Of a stretch of 27,500 nucleotides of DNA, positions 26,907 through 27,500 are shown in pieces. The stretch covers positions 1 through 27,500 of the forward strand of contig WBZZ01004644.1 in NCBI GenBank assembly GCA_019918135.1, in the 5' to 3' direction. Source of the DNA: Paulinella micropora. Taxonomy: Eukaryota; Cercozoa; Imbricatea; Euglyphida; Paulinellidae. The position numbers and the translations under genes were made by a program. A model generated the notes under the pieces. It saw nothing but the letters and a program-made list of their open reading frames with translations, was not told where the DNA came from and did no database searches. Positions within the stretch are counted from its first letter, which is position 1. The number at the start of each line of letters is the position of its first letter.

Positions 26907-27226
26907 TGGGACACTCCCTTTACCCTCCTGATAACTCGCGCTAGTTGGCTTGAAATAGGTTTAAAAAATGAACTTACATCAAATGCGAATTACGCAATCA
27001 AAGTAACGAAGTAAGTTCATTCTTTAATGCCATGTGCAGCACAGGGCCACCCCCCCCCCCACCCCCGCATTTTCGCACGTCACTGTCTGACTAGGCCATG
27101 GCTTGTGGGAACCAGGAGGAATTGGGAGCTCATATTTGCACTGTAGGTAGCCACAGCATCGATCTTGATGCTGGTGTAATGTTTTTGGAATTCAGATAAA
27201 TATTGAAGTTGGGGGAGTGTCCCATG
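26905..27226. repeat. 14-bp inverted repeat bounding 322 bp, with inner 11-bp inverted repeat
   Basis: CATGGGACACTCCC (26905-26918) and GGGAGTGTCCCATG (27213-27226) are perfect inverted copies. Inside, AATGAACTTAC (26967-26977) and GTAAGTTCATT (27011-27021) form an 11-bp stem. The size and ends suit a MITE-like element, but no target-site duplication is seen and no gene lies inside. Confidence 0.6.
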
Positions 27227-27260
27227 TGTGACCCCCCCCCCCCACATTTTTTAAGTGTTG

Positions 27261-27413
27261 ACAAAAGTTTGTGCAGAGCTTTCTCCACAGACCATCTTGT
27301 ACGTAACAAAAGAAATGGATTCCCGCCTAATCTGGTCTATGTAATAGGCGGGAATGCTGTTACATCTTCTCAAAATACTTTCCTCGTAATACAAACTCTG
27401 CACAAACTTTTGT
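27261..27413. repeat. Foldback: 18-bp outer and 11-bp inner inverted repeats
   Basis: ACAAAAGTTTGTGCAGAG (27261-27278) pairs perfectly with CTCTGCACAAACTTTTGT (27396-27413). Centred within it, ATTCCCGCCTA (27319-27329) pairs with TAGGCGGGAAT (27345-27355). The 153-bp unit would fold into a long imperfect hairpin. It could be a MITE-type foldback or a small-RNA precursor. Confidence 0.65.
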
Positions 27414-27500
27414 AAAAAATCAAGTCATAGACATAGGTTTATCAAACTGCTCGCTTGTGGCAAATAGATTCAGTTGGGTTGTCAAATATTAGGAATTAAT

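Noticed and set aside
1..27500. tRNA, rRNA or riboswitch genes
   Set aside because: No cloverleaf with the conserved T-loop and anticodon arm, no rRNA-like block and no known aptamer were found by eye on either strand.

Overview
The window looks like eukaryotic nuclear DNA carrying a long, decayed insert of large-DNA-virus type, with host-type mobile DNA inside and beside it. This is an inference from gene content and composition; no hallmark virus gene (major capsid, DNA polymerase, packaging ATPase) lies in these 27.5 kb. Positions 1-9497 and 12031-21735 are GC-rich and gene-dense on both strands. They carry a protein set typical of giant viruses of protists and algae: a MYND zinc finger, a RecD-like SF1 helicase, F-box and F-box/LRR proteins, a sugar-chain glycosyltransferase with a signal peptide, a DUF1152-like protein and several orphans. 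Intergenic DNA there is full of long G, C, A and T runs and contains palindromic hairpins downstream of several genes. Positions 9497-12030 and 21736-27500 are AT-richer, contain spliceosomal introns with good GT..AG borders, and look like host or transposon DNA.

Layout. 1-1176: tail of a small repeated gene, a homopolymer-rich spacer, MYND protein (+). 1273-5063: a possible gene remnant (-), then the helicase (+), broken by one nonsense codon and one frameshift. 5387-6085: orphan with an N-terminal coiled coil (-). 6382-7655: two small genes, each followed by a diverged copy of the same ~110 bp block plus a hairpin. 7858-9509: a short coding remnant and a Cys-rich, bacterial-adhesin-like extracellular protein, broken and cut off by a mobile element. 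9497-12030: element copy 1 (-), truncated and dead. 12042-15763: charged remnant (+), F-box protein (-), minisatellite, Cys-rich orphan (-, frameshifted). 16100-18579: glycosyltransferase (-) divergent from a DUF1152-like gene (+, two frameshifts). 19251-21734: F-box/LRR gene (-, one stop, two frameshifts) divergent from an F-box gene (+) cut off where the AT-rich DNA starts. 22193-26502: element copy 2 (-), apparently intact. 26503-27500: microsatellites, a direct repeat and stacked inverted repeats.

The most notable item is copy 2. Seven exons joined at clean splice sites give one open frame of 1261 codons plus stop. It encodes a SET-like domain, a transposase-like DUF7869-type core and a C-terminal RanBP2-type zinc finger. 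Copy 1 keeps the same intron positions but has lost a splice donor, gained an 8 bp insertion and lacks its 3' part. It sits inside the virus-like DNA, which argues that the virus-like DNA is resident in a cellular genome. The in-frame stops in the helicase and F-box/LRR genes are both TGA followed by GT, each one C-to-T step from CGA, as expected from deamination of methylated CpG in a silenced insert. Assembly error at homopolymers could instead explain some, but not all, of the frameshifts.
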